Source of the DNA: Acidobacteriota bacterium
GTDB taxonomy: Bacteria; Acidobacteriota; Terriglobia; Acidiferrales; UBA7541
Direction of reading: 5' to 3'
DNA length: 64,000 nt
NCBI GenBank assembly: GCA_013289665.1
Contig: JABCZN010000010.1
Coordinates: 62,001 to 126,000, forward strand
Notes under the pieces: generated by a model
Told to the model about the DNA's origin: nothing
Seen by the model: only the letters and a program-made list of their open reading frames with translations
The model's database searches: none
In this document: piece after piece, positions 47,949 through 58,066 of the stretch
Layout: the number at the start of each line of letters is the position of its first letter
Numbering within the stretch: the first letter of the stretch is position 1
Translations under genes and position numbers: made by a program

Positions 47949-47970
47949 GCACAGGCAGGAGTGCCTGTGC
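47949..47970. repeat. Dispersed palindrome, family A copy 2
   Basis: GCACAGGC-aggagt-GCCTGTGC, matching the copy at 28647-28668 in both arms and in most of the loop. It lies in the 226-base gap before the S41 gene. Confidence 0.75.
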
Positions 47971-48106
47971 TGCAGGTTCAGAAGAAGCTAAGGCGCCGGC
48001 CTCTGAAAGCGGCCGCTACAAAGGCAAGAGGGAGAGGCGAGCTCCTCCTTGACAGATTTTGGCAGGGCCCCGGCCGGGTGGGGTCGCTGCGGAATGAGGG
48101 GATTCA

Positions 48107-51100
48107 ATGCGTACATACTTTCGGTGGTTGATGGTTGGCGTGCTGCTGGTATCCGCAAGTTTGGCTGCGGGGGCGGAGTCGCCTTTGCTTTTGCAGCAGC
48201 CTACGATTTCAAAGAGTGAAGTTGTGTTTGTTTATGGCGGGTATCTGTGGAGTGTGCCGCGCGAAGGCGGAGAGGCGCGGCAACTGACTACCGAAGGGCA
48301 CGAAAGCCATCCGGCGTTTTCGCCTGACGGAAAGTGGATTGCGTTTACCGGGGAGTATGACGGAAACGCGGATGTGTACGTGATCGCGGCCGGGGGCAGC
48401 GCGCCGAAGCGGTTGACCTGGCATCCGGACCCGGACGTCGTGGTGGGCTGGACGCCGGACGGCAAGAAGGTACTTTTTTATTCATCTCGCGAGGCTTACG
48501 CGGATTTTGACCGGCTCTACACGGTGGCTGCGGACGGCGGCGTGCCGGAAGCGCTGCCCATGTGGCGGGCAGAGAGCGGTTCGTATTCGCCGGACGCGTC
48601 GCACCTGGCGTATGTGCCCAACCTGAAGTGGCAGGCAGCCTGGAAGAGGTATCGCGGCGGACAGACGACACCGATCTATATCGTGTCGCTGCGCGATTTG
48701 CAGCTGGTGAAAATCCGGCGCGAGAATTCCAACGACTCGAGTCCTGTCTGGTTCGGCGATACGATTTATTTCCTTTCGGATCGGAACGGGCCGGTGAGCC
48801 TGTTTGCCTACGACACGAAAACCACAACCGTAAAACAGGTGATTGAAAACAAGGGGCTGGACCTGAAATCAGTTTCCGCCGGACCTGATGCGCTGGTCTA
48901 TGAGCAGTTTGGCGGGTTGTATGTGTTTGATCCAAGGTCAGGGAGCGCCAAGCGGCTTGAGGTCCTAGTGAATGGCGACCTGCCGGCGACGCGCGCGCAC
49001 TGGGTGAAAGTGGCGGACAAGATTTTGAGTGCGGGAATTTCGCCGACCGGACAGCGGGCGGTGTTTGAAGCGCGGGGTGAAATTCTGACGGTGCCAGCCG
49101 AGAAGGGGAACATCCGGAACCTGACACGGACAACGGGAGCAGCGGAACGCGATCCGGCCTGGTCACCGGACGGGAAGTGGATTGCGTTTTTTTCGGACCA
49201 ATCGGGTGAATATGCATTGCACCTGGTGGATCAGAGCGGCCTGGGCGAAGTGAAGAAGATTAACCTGGGGAATCCGCCGTCGTATTTCTACAGCCCGGTG
49301 TGGTCCCCGGACAGCAAAAAGATTGCCTATAGCGACAAGCGATTGAACCGCTGGTATGTGGAGATTGAAAAAGGCACACCGATAAAGATTTCGACCGAGA
49401 GATTTGAGGATCCGGGAGGATTTCCGACCGGGGCGTGGTCTCCCGACAGCAAGTGGCTGGTTTACGACAAAAGCCTCGAAAACCATCTGCACGGTGTATT
49501 TGTGTATTCGGTGGAAGCCGGGAAAGAGACCCAGATTACCGATGGGACGGCCGATTCGCGTTATGCGGTTTTCGACAAGGACGGCAAGACGATTTATTTC
49601 GCGGCCAGCACGGACGTTGGACTGACGGCGGGCTGGCTGGATCTTTCGAGTTTTCAGCACCCATTGACGCGCAACGTGTATGCGGTTGTGTTGAAGAAGG
49701 GCGATCCGAATCCTGTGGAGCCGCAAAGCGACGAGGAGAAGGTGGGCAAAGAGGAAAAGGGGAAAGACGGAGACAAGGATAAGGACGAGGACAAAGACAA
49801 AGACAAAGACAAAGACAAAGACAAAGGAAGAGACAGCGGCAAGGACAGTGGGAAGGAAAAGGGTAAGGAAGGCGAGAAGAAGGAAAAGGTTCCCGCGGTC
49901 ACGATTGATTTTGAAGCAATCACCGAGCGGATCGTGGCGCTGCCGATGCGGGCGGCGAACTACGTGCAGCTTGACGCCGGAAAATCGGGGGTGCTGTTTC
50001 TCTCAGAGATCGTGGATGTGCCGCGGTTTGGCGAACCGGAGCTCGTCACGGTGGCCAAGTTTGAGCTGAAAACGAGAAAGACGGAGCCGTTTACGAGCGG
50101 CGTAAGCGCTTTTCTGGTTTCCGCCAACGGGGAGAAAGCGCTTTTCCGGCAGGGGCCGCCCGCGGGCACGACCTGGATTATTGCGGGCACGAGCTCCGCG
50201 CCGAAGGCGGGCGAAGGCGCGCTGAAACTTGCTGACATGGAAGTCTATGCGGATCCGCGGGCCGAGTGGGATCAGATGTATCGCGAAACCTGGCGGATCC
50301 AGCGGGACTTTTTCTACGACCCGAGTTTGCATGGGCTGAATTCAGCCGCGGCCGAGAAGAAGTATCGCGCTTACCTGGCGGCGATTGGGGGCCGCGCGGA
50401 TCTGAACTACCTGTTTACCGAAATGTTGGGGGAGATCACTGTCGGGCACATGTTCATTGGCGGAGGAGACGCGCCGAAGCCGAACCAGGTGAAAGGCGGG
50501 TTGCTGGGGGCCGATTACAAGGTGGAAAACGGACGGTACCGTTTTGCCCGGATTTACAATGGCGAAAACTGGTATCCGATGCTGCGGGCGCCGCTGACGC
50601 AGCCCGGAGTGGACGCGAAGACCGGAGAGTATCTGATTTCAGTGAACGGGAGAGAAGTGCGACCGCCGGAGAGCGTTTACAGCTTTTTTGAGAATACAGC
50701 CGGGAAGCAACTGAAGATCAAGATCGGCCCGAATCCCGACGGCAAGGATGCGCGGGAGGTTACGGTTGTGCCGGTGGACGATGAATTTCCGCTGCGAAAC
50801 CGGGCATGGGAAGAAGGCAACCGCCGCAAGGTGGACGAATTGAGCGGCGGGAAGCTGGCGTATGTACACGTGCCGGACACGGCGGTGGGCGGGTGGACGA
50901 ATTTCAACCGGTTCTACTATGCGCAGACGGGGAAGCTCGGAGCAGTCATTGACGAGCGCTATAACCACGGCGGGGAGATTGCCGATTACATCATTGATAT
51001 GCTGAAGCGGCCTTTGCGGAATTGCGCGATCTCGCGGGAAGGAGAACGATTCTGTTCGCCGCTGATGCAGATTTACGGGCCGAAGACCATGATCATCAAC

Positions 51101-51457
51101 GAAATGTCCGGGTCGGGCGGCGATGCGCTGCCATGGATGTTCCGTCAGGACGGGCTGGGGCCGCTGGTGGGGACGCGGACGTGGGGCGGGTTGGTGGGGA
51201 TTTACAATTACCCGCGGCTGATGGATGGAGGGCGGGTGACTTCTCCGCGGGTGGCGATTTACGGATTGCATGGGGAGTGGGAAGTGGAGAATCACGGGAT
51301 CGCGCCGGACATTGAAGTGGAGAATGATCCGGCGTCGGTCGCGGTGGGACACGATGCGCAGCTCGAGAAGGCGGTAGAGGTGACGTTGGAGGCGTTGAAG
51401 AAGAAGCCGGTGGTGATACCGGATCATCCGGCTTACCCGAATTATCAGAAGCAGTAA
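48107..51457 (+). CDS. Exported tricorn-like S41 family peptidase
   Basis: A 1,116-residue protein. A signal peptide (WLMVGVLLVSASLAAGA) precedes TolB/WD40-like propellers (about residues 30-540), then a lysine/aspartate low-complexity stretch (about 545-600) built on repeated DK units. The C-terminal half has tricorn core regions, a PDZ-like segment (about 800-880) and an S41 domain with NEMSGSGGDALPW holding the nucleophile serine. GHMFIGGG is the likely histidine region. Tricorn-type enzymes cut long peptides to short ones, so this protein would act on periplasmic peptides. The acidic/basic repeat lies between propeller and catalytic parts. Confidence 0.88.
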   Translation: MRTYFRWLMVGVLLVSASLAAGAESPLLLQQPTISKSEVVFVYGGYLWSVPREGGEARQLTTEGHESHPAFSPDGKWIAFTGEYDGNADVYVIAAGGSAPKRLTWHPDPDVVVGWTPDGKKVLFYSSREAYADFDRLYTVAADGGVPEALPMWRAESGSYSPDASHLAYVPNLKWQAAWKRYRGGQTTPIYIVSLRDLQLVKIRRENSNDSSPVWFGDTIYFLSDRNGPVSLFAYDTKTTTVKQVIENKGLDLKSVSAGPDALVYEQFGGLYVFDPRSGSAKRLEVLVNGDLPATRAHWVKVADKILSAGISPTGQRAVFEARGEILTVPAEKGNIRNLTRTTGAAERDPAWSPDGKWIAFFSDQSGEYALHLVDQSGLGEVKKINLGNPPSYFYSPVWSPDSKKIAYSDKRLNRWYVEIEKGTPIKISTERFEDPGGFPTGAWSPDSKWLVYDKSLENHLHGVFVYSVEAGKETQITDGTADSRYAVFDKDGKTIYFAASTDVGLTAGWLDLSSFQHPLTRNVYAVVLKKGDPNPVEPQSDEEKVGKEEKGKDGDKDKDEDKDKDKDKDKDKGRDSGKDSGKEKGKEGEKKEKVPAVTIDFEAITERIVALPMRAANYVQLDAGKSGVLFLSEIVDVPRFGEPELVTVAKFELKTRKTEPFTSGVSAFLVSANGEKALFRQGPPAGTTWIIAGTSSAPKAGEGALKLADMEVYADPRAEWDQMYRETWRIQRDFFYDPSLHGLNSAAAEKKYRAYLAAIGGRADLNYLFTEMLGEITVGHMFIGGGDAPKPNQVKGGLLGADYKVENGRYRFARIYNGENWYPMLRAPLTQPGVDAKTGEYLISVNGREVRPPESVYSFFENTAGKQLKIKIGPNPDGKDAREVTVVPVDDEFPLRNRAWEEGNRRKVDELSGGKLAYVHVPDTAVGGWTNFNRFYYAQTGKLGAVIDERYNHGGEIADYIIDMLKRPLRNCAISREGERFCSPLMQIYGPKTMIINEMSGSGGDALPWMFRQDGLGPLVGTRTWGGLVGIYNYPRLMDGGRVTSPRVAIYGLHGEWEVENHGIAPDIEVENDPASVAVGHDAQLEKAVEVTLEALKKKPVVIPDHPAYPNYQKQ

Positions 51458-51491
51458 GATTCGAGGCCGAGAGAGAAGAGTCGGACCTAAC

Positions 51492-51510
51492 GCCCCGACC
51501 CGGTCGGGGC
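51492..51510. repeat. Dispersed palindrome, family C
   Basis: GCCCCGACCCGGTCGGGGC, a 9-bp perfect inverted repeat with a single central base, 34 bases after the S41 stop. A degenerate version (GGCCCCGACTGGGTCTGGG) is near 35050-35070. Confidence 0.7.
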
Positions 51511-51682
51511 AATCGCCGGGCGCCAAGCAGCGAAGCGAGCCCGCCCCGGAAGGCGGACCCTAAGGCAAGAGAGCTGGCTTAAAAGACCAACGCTCGATTG
51601 GGGAAAGAAGAGAAAATGCGAAACTCGGCTCGCGGACTCGCCGGGGCGCGATAAACCGTGCCCCTACAAGGATTGAGCTGAC

Positions 51683-52609
51683 ATGCCAGAACTGCCGGAA
51701 GTGGAGACGCTTGCGCGGGGGCTACAGCGGGAGCTTGCGGGGCGCCGCGTGTTGAGCGTTGAGCTGGGGAAGACGGATTTCATGGACAATCCCGCGGAGA
51801 TTGAGCGGGAGTTGCCGGGGACGCAGGTTCAGAGGGTGGAGCGATACGGGAAGTTCATGCTGTTGCGTCTGCGTCGCCCGGAGGAGACAGGCACTGCGCT
51901 CGAGGAATCCGCGCTGCTCGTGCACCTCGGAATGACTGGCACGATGGTGCCGAGGCCGGCGAACGAGCCGCGCGCGAAGCATACGCATCTGGTAGCGCTG
52001 CTCGACGACGGGCGGGAGCTTCGCTACATTGATCCACGGCGGTTCGGGCGGATTGCGTTGCTTCGGGGCGAGCGGCTGCGGCAGGAACTGCAGCGGTTTG
52101 GCGCCGATCCACTGCAAATTTCGCAGGATGAGTTTGGGCGGCGCATTCGCGGCCGGCGGGCGCGCATCAAGGCCATGCTGCTCGATCAGGGAGTGTTGCG
52201 CGGCGTGGGGAACATTTACGCCGATGAAAGCTTGTGGAAGGCGAAGATTCACCCGGCGCGGATTGGCGCGCGGCTGAGTGTGGAAGAGGTGAAGAGCCTC
52301 TACAGCGCGCTGCAGCAAATCCTGGAGAAGGCGATTGTGCTCGGCGGGTCTTCGATTTCGGACTTTCTTGACGCCGAGGGAGAGCCGGGAGAGTATCAGC
52401 TGCACCACAAGGCTTACGGACGGGAAGGGAAAGCGTGTTACCGCTGCAAGATGCCGATCCGGCGAATTGTGGTGGCGGGCCGCAGCAGTTTCTTTTGCCC
52501 GAACTGCCAGAAGACGCCGCGAGGAGTGAGAAGAGGCCGGGGCGCGAAACCGGTTCGACGGCGCGGCACGTCTAAAGGGGCAGCGAAAGTTGCCCTGCGA
52601 AAGGGCTGA
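51683..52609 (+). CDS. mutM: Formamidopyrimidine-DNA glycosylase
   Basis: A 308-residue base-excision-repair glycosylase/AP-lyase removing 8-oxoguanine and related lesions. MPELPEVET supplies the proline nucleophile and the adjacent glutamate. The H2TH region contains LDQGVLRGVGNIYADE, and the C-terminal zinc finger has CYRCKMPIRRIV and FFCPNCQK. A basic tail of about 30 residues after the zinc finger is longer than usual and may bind DNA non-specifically. Confidence 0.96.
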   Translation: MPELPEVETLARGLQRELAGRRVLSVELGKTDFMDNPAEIERELPGTQVQRVERYGKFMLLRLRRPEETGTALEESALLVHLGMTGTMVPRPANEPRAKHTHLVALLDDGRELRYIDPRRFGRIALLRGERLRQELQRFGADPLQISQDEFGRRIRGRRARIKAMLLDQGVLRGVGNIYADESLWKAKIHPARIGARLSVEEVKSLYSALQQILEKAIVLGGSSISDFLDAEGEPGEYQLHHKAYGREGKACYRCKMPIRRIVVAGRSSFFCPNCQKTPRGVRRGRGAKPVRRRGTSKGAAKVALRKG

Positions 52610-52672
52610 ACGGCCCTCTGAGAGCGAAAAAATTCAAATCCAGAGAAACGTTACCCTTCAAGGGAGAGTGGG

Positions 52673-55615
52673 ATGAAAAAGAACCGCAAAACCATCGCTG
52701 TGGCCGGGTTGGTGTTGTGCCTGCTGGCTGGCAGAGCTTGGACGGCGCGCGCGGCGAATGAGGAAGCAAATCCCGTCGCCGCCGCGGACGAGCGAATTCT
52801 GAGCGAGATTCGCGAGCACAGCGAGTTGATGGAGAATCTTGAGTATTTGTCGGATGAGATCGGGCCGCGGCTGACGGGTTCGCCGCAACTGAAGCGGGCC
52901 AACGACTGGACCGCGGAGATGTTCAAGAAGTACGGGCTGACACGCGTGCATCTGGAGGCATACAGCATTCCTCATGCGTGGGAGCGCGGGAAAGCGACTG
53001 CACGAATCATCGCTCCGGCGGAACACCCGCTCGCGATTGCTTCCGCGGCGTGGGCGCCGGGCACCAGGGGCAAGGTGCATGGTCCGGTGGTTTACTTTGA
53101 CGCGAAGAAACCCGAGGATTACGAAAAATTTAAAGGGAAACTGAAGGGCGCGATCGTGATCTTCCAGGAGCCGAGGCCGCTTTCGCCGCCGAAGCCCGTG
53201 GATCAGAACGCGGAGATATATCACCCGCTCGAGGAACCGCCGCCACCGGCGGGCCAGCCGGGGCTTCCGGATCCTTATGAAAAGTACCTGGAAACGGCGA
53301 AGGTGCGGGCCGAGTTTCTTTTGCGGGAGGGAGTGGTGGCTGTTTTGCGCGATGCGGGGAAGCCGCATGGGCTGCTGAACATGACCGACGGCACAACGGA
53401 ACCATTTCAGATGGGTACGCTGCCGACGGCGTTCATCACCGGCGAAGGCTACCGAATGATTTACCGGATGCTGAAGAAGGGCCCGGTGGAGCTTGAGTTG
53501 GAGATTTCGAACTCGCTGTCGAAAAAGCCGGTGGAGGTTTACAACACGATCGCAGAGATTCGCGGGACGGAAAAGCCGGACGAGGTGGTGATTCTTGGAG
53601 CGCATCTCGATTCCTGGGACCTGGGCACGGGGAGCACGGACAATGGAACGGGTTCGATGGCAGTGCTCGAAGCGGCACGGACGCTGGCGAAGCTTGACTT
53701 GAAGCCGAAGCGGACGATCCGGTTCATTCTCTTTACCGGAGAAGAGCAAGGGCTGATTGGCTCGAAGGAGTACGTGAGAGCGCACAAGAGCGAGCTTGGA
53801 ACAATTTCTGGGGCGCTCGTTCACGACAGCGGTACGGGGCGGGTTCTCTCGATCGGGTTGCACGACAACTATCAGGATCGGCAGATTGTGGACCAGGTGA
53901 TCGCCCCGCTGGGCGAATTGAAGATGCTGGAGCCTACAACAGCCCGGGAATATGGGACGGACAGTTTGTCTTTTGACGAAGTGGGAGTGCCGGGTTTTTG
54001 GTGCGCGCAGGAGATTGCCGAATATTCAAAGACGCACCACAGCCAGTCGGATACCTTCGACAAGGTCTGGAAGGACGATATCAACCAGGGCGCGCAGGTG
54101 CTGGCGGCATGGGCGTATGGCACGGCGCAGTTGCCGGAAATGTTGCCGCGGCGGCCGGTGCCGCCGGTTCGGCCGGCTGAGGCGAGGCTGGAGAAGCCGA
54201 AAGCGGATCCAATTGTTGAGATGGACAAGAAAATTATCGAACAGGTGAAAGCCGACGCGGGGCAGTTGAAAGCGGACCTGACGTTTCTGACTACGCAGGT
54301 TGGGCCGCGGCTAACCGGGTCGCCGCAACTCGATCGAGCCAGCCACTGGACGCAGGAACAGTTCAAATCATCGGGACTGGAGAATGCGCACCTGGAAAGC
54401 TGGACGATCGCGAACAGCTGGACGCGCGGGCCGGCCATCGGACGGATTGTTTCGCCGGCCGTGCATGAACTGACGCTGGCTGGCGCGGGTTGGTCGCCCT
54501 CGACAAATGGGACCATCAAGGGAGAAGTGGTTGGAGTGGATCTGGAGAAGACGGAAGACCTGGAGAAATACAAAGGAAAGCTGGGCGGGAAGATCGTGAT
54601 TGTGACGCGGCCGCGGGAGATGGAGCCGCCTACTAACCCGATCCTGACGGTGGCTGGCGAATCCACGATTCCGCTGAATCATCCGAAGAGGGAAGGCAAT
54701 CGTGACAACAGGGCTTACATGCAGATACGCGCGGCGCTGACGAAGATGATGACGGAGGAAAAGGCGCTGGCGATGCTTTCGGGCTCGGAGAAGATGTATG
54801 GGCTGATGAACATGTCTACCGCTTCCCGGGAATACCAGCCTGCGGCATTTCCGTCGGCGTATCTGGAGCGCGAGGATTATTTGCAGATCTGGCGGTTGCT
54901 GGATGCGGGGACGCCGGTAGAACTGGAACTGAATGTCGAAGCTTCCTTCAGCGGCAAACCGGTGGAGGTGTACAACACGGTGGCGGAAATTCGCGGGACG
55001 GAGAAGCCGGACGAAGTGGTGATTCTGGGGGCGCATCTGGATTCGTGGGATCTGGGCACCGGTGCGACGGACAACGGAACGGGGTCGATGGCGGTGCTCG
55101 AGGCGGCGCGGGCTTTGCAGAAGCTCGGAGTGAAGCCGAAGCGGACGATCCGGTTTGTGCTGTTCACGGGCGAGGAGCAGGGACTGAATGGGTCGAAGGC
55201 GTACGTGCAGGCGCACCAAGAAGAACTAGCGAAGATATCGGGCGTGCTGGTGCATGATACGGGCACGGGGAAGGTGCTGACGATCGGATTGATGGGGAAT
55301 TACAACGTGCGCGAGACCATTGACCGCGTGCTGTATCCGATGTCGGAGCCGCTGGGAATCATGGAACCCTCGCTGCGCAGCGAAGGAGGGTCGGACCATG
55401 TGCCGTTCGACACGGCTGGAGTGCCGGGTTTCTGGTGCGTGCAGGAAGTGGCCGACTACGACAAGATGCATCACTCGCAGGCAGATGTGCTGGACCACGT
55501 GCGCTGGGATGATTTGACGGAAGGCGCGCAGGTACTGGCGGTGTTCGCTTATAACGTGGCAGAGTTGCCGGAATTGCTGCCGCGGAAGCCGGCGAAGAGG
55601 GAAGAAGCAAAGTAG
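52673..55615 (+). CDS. Exported double M28 family peptidase
   Basis: A 980-residue protein. A signal peptide (GLVLCLLAGRAWTARA) precedes two complete M28 units, about residues 30-500 and 520-980. Each carries a protease-associated-like insert and a catalytic core with HLDSWDLGTG, FTGEEQG and later D/H metal ligands (THHSQSDT and MHHSQADV). Both sets look intact. The two halves share long identical stretches (PVEVYNT, EIRGTEKPDEVVILG, PKRTIRF), so the gene arose by internal duplication. Aminopeptidase or dipeptidase activity in the periplasm is expected. Confidence 0.93.
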   Translation: MKKNRKTIAVAGLVLCLLAGRAWTARAANEEANPVAAADERILSEIREHSELMENLEYLSDEIGPRLTGSPQLKRANDWTAEMFKKYGLTRVHLEAYSIPHAWERGKATARIIAPAEHPLAIASAAWAPGTRGKVHGPVVYFDAKKPEDYEKFKGKLKGAIVIFQEPRPLSPPKPVDQNAEIYHPLEEPPPPAGQPGLPDPYEKYLETAKVRAEFLLREGVVAVLRDAGKPHGLLNMTDGTTEPFQMGTLPTAFITGEGYRMIYRMLKKGPVELELEISNSLSKKPVEVYNTIAEIRGTEKPDEVVILGAHLDSWDLGTGSTDNGTGSMAVLEAARTLAKLDLKPKRTIRFILFTGEEQGLIGSKEYVRAHKSELGTISGALVHDSGTGRVLSIGLHDNYQDRQIVDQVIAPLGELKMLEPTTAREYGTDSLSFDEVGVPGFWCAQEIAEYSKTHHSQSDTFDKVWKDDINQGAQVLAAWAYGTAQLPEMLPRRPVPPVRPAEARLEKPKADPIVEMDKKIIEQVKADAGQLKADLTFLTTQVGPRLTGSPQLDRASHWTQEQFKSSGLENAHLESWTIANSWTRGPAIGRIVSPAVHELTLAGAGWSPSTNGTIKGEVVGVDLEKTEDLEKYKGKLGGKIVIVTRPREMEPPTNPILTVAGESTIPLNHPKREGNRDNRAYMQIRAALTKMMTEEKALAMLSGSEKMYGLMNMSTASREYQPAAFPSAYLEREDYLQIWRLLDAGTPVELELNVEASFSGKPVEVYNTVAEIRGTEKPDEVVILGAHLDSWDLGTGATDNGTGSMAVLEAARALQKLGVKPKRTIRFVLFTGEEQGLNGSKAYVQAHQEELAKISGVLVHDTGTGKVLTIGLMGNYNVRETIDRVLYPMSEPLGIMEPSLRSEGGSDHVPFDTAGVPGFWCVQEVADYDKMHHSQADVLDHVRWDDLTEGAQVLAVFAYNVAELPELLPRKPAKREEAK

Positions 55616-55658
55616 GGAAGTATAGATGTAACGAAGTAGAAGGAGAAAAGAAGGGGCC

Positions 55659-56108
55659 ATGCGAGCGGTGGTGCAGCGCGTGAGCCGCGCAAAGGTGACG
55701 GTCGGGGGGCAAGTCACGGGAGAAATCGGGCCGGGGCTCGTGATCCTGCTTGGGGTTGGAAAGGAAGACAGTTCGCAGGTGGCGGCGGCGATGGCGGAGA
55801 AGGTGGCCAACCTGCGGATTTTCGAGGACGAGCAGGGGAAGATGAACCGTTCGCTTTTGGATGTGAAGGGAAGCGCGCTGGTGGTTTCGCAGTTTACTTT
55901 ATACGGTGACGCGCGGGGACAGAGGCGGCCGAGTTATATTGCGGCGGCGCCGCCGGAGCCGGCGAAGAGGCTGTATGAGGAGTTTTCTGGAGCCCTTCAG
56001 AAGCTCGGAATTTTGGTGGGTAAAGGGATATTTCAGGCCATGATGTCGGTGGAGCTGGTGAATGAAGGCCCGGTCACAATCCTCATCGATTCGGACAAAA
56101 CGTTTTAA
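55659..56108 (+). CDS. dtd: D-aminoacyl-tRNA deacylase
   Basis: A 149-residue proofreading enzyme that hydrolyses D-amino acids from tRNA. It starts [17 protein letters not shown] and carries SQFTLYGD and the [10 protein letters not shown] motif (GP active-site loop). It starts 43 bases after the M28 gene with an AAGAAGGGG Shine-Dalgarno and slightly overlaps the following AlkD-like gene. Confidence 0.96.
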   Translation: MRAVVQRVSRAKVTVGGQVTGEIGPGLVILLGVGKEDSSQVAAAMAEKVANLRIFEDEQGKMNRSLLDVKGSALVVSQFTLYGDARGQRRPSYIAAAPPEPAKRLYEEFSGALQKLGILVGKGIFQAMMSVELVNEGPVTILIDSDKTF

Positions 56109-56820
56109 GAAGAACGAGGGGCGGAGCGCGCGTGGGGAGTGGAACGTTGGACGCGTCACGGGCGAGCTTCGACGGCTTGGCACGAAGCGCAATGTGGAAG
56201 GAATGGCGCGTTATGGAATTCGCGCCGCGAAGGTCTTCGGCGTTTCCAAACCAAAACTGGATGCTTTAGCCCGGAAGATCGGGAAGAACCACGCCCTGGG
56301 GCTGGAGCTGTGGTCCACAGGAATCCAAGAAGCGAAGATTCTGGCAGGGCTCGTCAGTGAAGCGGAGAAGGTCACGGCCCGGCAGATGGAGATGTGGGTG
56401 CGTGATTTTGACAATTGGGACAGTTGCGATGGGACGTGCTGCCACCTGTTTGTATTCGCGAAGTCTGCATGGCCGAAAGCGTTTCTGTGGACTGAACGTA
56501 AGGCCGAATTTCAGAAGCGGGGTGGATTCGCGCTGGCGGCGTATCTGGCGTATCGAGACAAAACGGCGGGAGATGCGAATTATCTGCGTTTTTTGCGGGT
56601 GGTGGAGCGCGAAGCCGGAGACGAGAGGAATTTCGTGCGCAAGGCCGTGAACTGGGCACTGCGCAATATTGGCAAGCGGAACCTCAGATTGAATCGCGCA
56701 GCGATTTCCGCGGCGCGGCGGATCCGGCGGAAGGATTCGCGCGCGGCGCGGTGGATTGCGGCGGACGCTCTACGCGAGTTAGAAGGCGAAGCGGTGCAGG
56801 CGCGGGTGCGCGGAAAGTAG
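56062..56820 (+). CDS. AlkD-like DNA alkylation repair protein
   Basis: A 252-residue HEAT-repeat-type protein. The conserved core includes [52 protein letters not shown] WDSCDGTCC and [14 protein letters not shown]. AlkD removes alkylated purines without base flipping. The conserved block [10 protein letters not shown] begins before the in-frame ATG at 56203, so a start there would cut it. The only earlier start is at 56062, which overlaps dtd by 47 bases. The exact start is uncertain. Confidence 0.82.
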   Translation: MKARSQSSSIRTKRFKKNEGRSARGEWNVGRVTGELRRLGTKRNVEGMARYGIRAAKVFGVSKPKLDALARKIGKNHALGLELWSTGIQEAKILAGLVSEAEKVTARQMEMWVRDFDNWDSCDGTCCHLFVFAKSAWPKAFLWTERKAEFQKRGGFALAAYLAYRDKTAGDANYLRFLRVVEREAGDERNFVRKAVNWALRNIGKRNLRLNRAAISAARRIRRKDSRAARWIAADALRELEGEAVQARVRGK

Positions 56821-56828
56821 GGACGGGA

Positions 56829-57281
56829 ATGATGGCGCCATTCGAGACCGATATTGGTGTGCGGCGAGCGCGGTCAACTGATGCGGCGCGGATTGCGGCG
56901 CTTTCCGGGCAGCTCGGATATCCGACTTCAGAAAAGCAGATGAAAGCGCGTCTTGCGGAGGCGCTTAAAGATAAGGACGGGGCGTGTTTTGTTGCTGAGT
57001 TGCGGGAAGGCGGGCTGCTCGGGTGGATTCACGTGAGCACCACGCCGCTGCTCGAAGTGGAACGCCGGGCGGAGGTGAACGGGCTGGTGGTTGAGGAAAA
57101 GGCGCGGAGCCGCGGGGCCGGGGCGGTGCTGCTCTTGGCGGCGGAAAAGTGGGCTCGCGGGAAGCGATGCAGGAGCATGTCGGTGCGGTCGAATGTGCTG
57201 CGGGAGAGGGCGCACGGGTTTTACTTGCGGAATGGGTATGAGCATTACAAGACGCAGAAGGCGTTCCAGAAAGGGTTGTGA
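56829..57281 (+). CDS. GNAT family N-acetyltransferase
   Basis: About 150 residues. The N-terminus IGVRRARSTDAARIAALSGQLGYP and the acetyl-CoA motif VVEEKARSRGAGAVLLLAAE (R/Q-x-x-G-x-G/A, here RSRGAG), followed by HGFYLRNGYEHYK, are typical of GNAT enzymes. The substrate is unknown. The start at 56829 is preferred over 56751 because the extra residues repeat the end of the upstream gene in another frame. Confidence 0.88.
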   Translation: MMAPFETDIGVRRARSTDAARIAALSGQLGYPTSEKQMKARLAEALKDKDGACFVAELREGGLLGWIHVSTTPLLEVERRAEVNGLVVEEKARSRGAGAVLLLAAEKWARGKRCRSMSVRSNVLRERAHGFYLRNGYEHYKTQKAFQKGL

Positions 57282-57434
57282 GGGGTATTGCACCAACTGT
57301 CGTGCCGGCAAGTCTCGATCTCAAGCGCGGAATTGTGCTTGCCGGAGACGTTGAGGTCCCTCGGGGCGCATACGGCGCGCTCCTCAGGATGACAAGCTGC
57401 GGATGAGTTGGGTGGCAGATGCGGCGGAATGCGT

Positions 57435-57452
57435 GGCCACCGGCAGGTGGCC
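57435..57452. repeat. Dispersed inverted repeat, family B copy 2
   Basis: GGCCACC-ggca-GGTGGCC followed by GCTACG, a perfect 7-bp stem. The 296-base region between the GNAT and MarR genes has no gene but contains this element and other low-complexity repeat-like sequence. Confidence 0.65.
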
Positions 57453-57552
57453 GCTACGAGGGGAAAACAGGAAAGAGCGGGCGTAAAAGACGAGCGTCGC
57501 ATTTAAGCAGGGAAGCGAAATGGGAACCGGGGCAGCTGCGACTGGTAAAATG

Positions 57553-57567
57553 TATCGTGATACGATA
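57553..57567. promoter_or_regulatory. Palindromic operator upstream of the MarR gene
   Basis: TATCGT-gat-ACGATA, a perfect 6-bp inverted repeat with a 3-base centre, ending 10 bases before the MarR ATG. Such spacing suits an autoregulatory MarR dimer site, which would also control the ClC genes if they are cotranscribed. Confidence 0.65.
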
Positions 57568-57577
57568 GACTTGTGTC

Positions 57578-58045
57578 ATGGCCGCACGGATTACCGATGG
57601 GGAATATCACGCACTTTCAGAGCTTCGTTACCTGATACGACGCTTCCTGCAGGAAGGCGACGAGACCGCGCGCCAGGCAGGGCTTGAACCGCAGCAATAC
57701 CTTTTGCTGCTGGCAATTCGCGGGCTCGAGCCCGGACAAGAGGCCAGCATCCGCGCGATCGCAGAACGCCTGGCCCTCCGTCATCACAGCACAGTCGAAC
57801 TGATTGACCGTATGGAAGCGCACGGTTTTGTGAAACGCACGCGAGGGAGGGAAGACCGGCGCCAGGTGCTGGTTTCGCTGCAACCCCGCGGGGAGAAACT
57901 GCTGGAAAAAGTCGTTGTCCAACGCCTTGTGGAGTTGCGGTCTCATGGCCATGCACTGGTCGAGTCGATCGGGAAGCTACTAGAATCGCGGACAATGAGC
58001 GGTCGCCCGAAGAAGCGGAAAGGACGCGCCACCAGAGCGCGTTGA
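57578..58045 (+). CDS. MarR family transcriptional regulator
   Basis: A 155-residue winged-helix protein with the MarR pattern: LEPQQYLLLLAIRGLEPG, SIRAIAERLALRHHSTVELIDRMEAHGFVKRT and GREDRRQVLVSLQPRGEKLL (wing). A palindromic site lies directly upstream. The first ClC gene starts 21 bases downstream. The ligand is not identifiable. Confidence 0.92.
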   Translation: MAARITDGEYHALSELRYLIRRFLQEGDETARQAGLEPQQYLLLLAIRGLEPGQEASIRAIAERLALRHHSTVELIDRMEAHGFVKRTRGREDRRQVLVSLQPRGEKLLEKVVVQRLVELRSHGHALVESIGKLLESRTMSGRPKKRKGRATRAR

Positions 58046-58066
58046 TCACCCCAGAGAGGAACACCG

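Noticed and set aside
49757..49850. Short tandem repeats as a possible CRISPR array
   Set aside because: The repeats are six-base units in frame within a coding sequence, with no spacers. No repeat-spacer pattern was found anywhere in the window.
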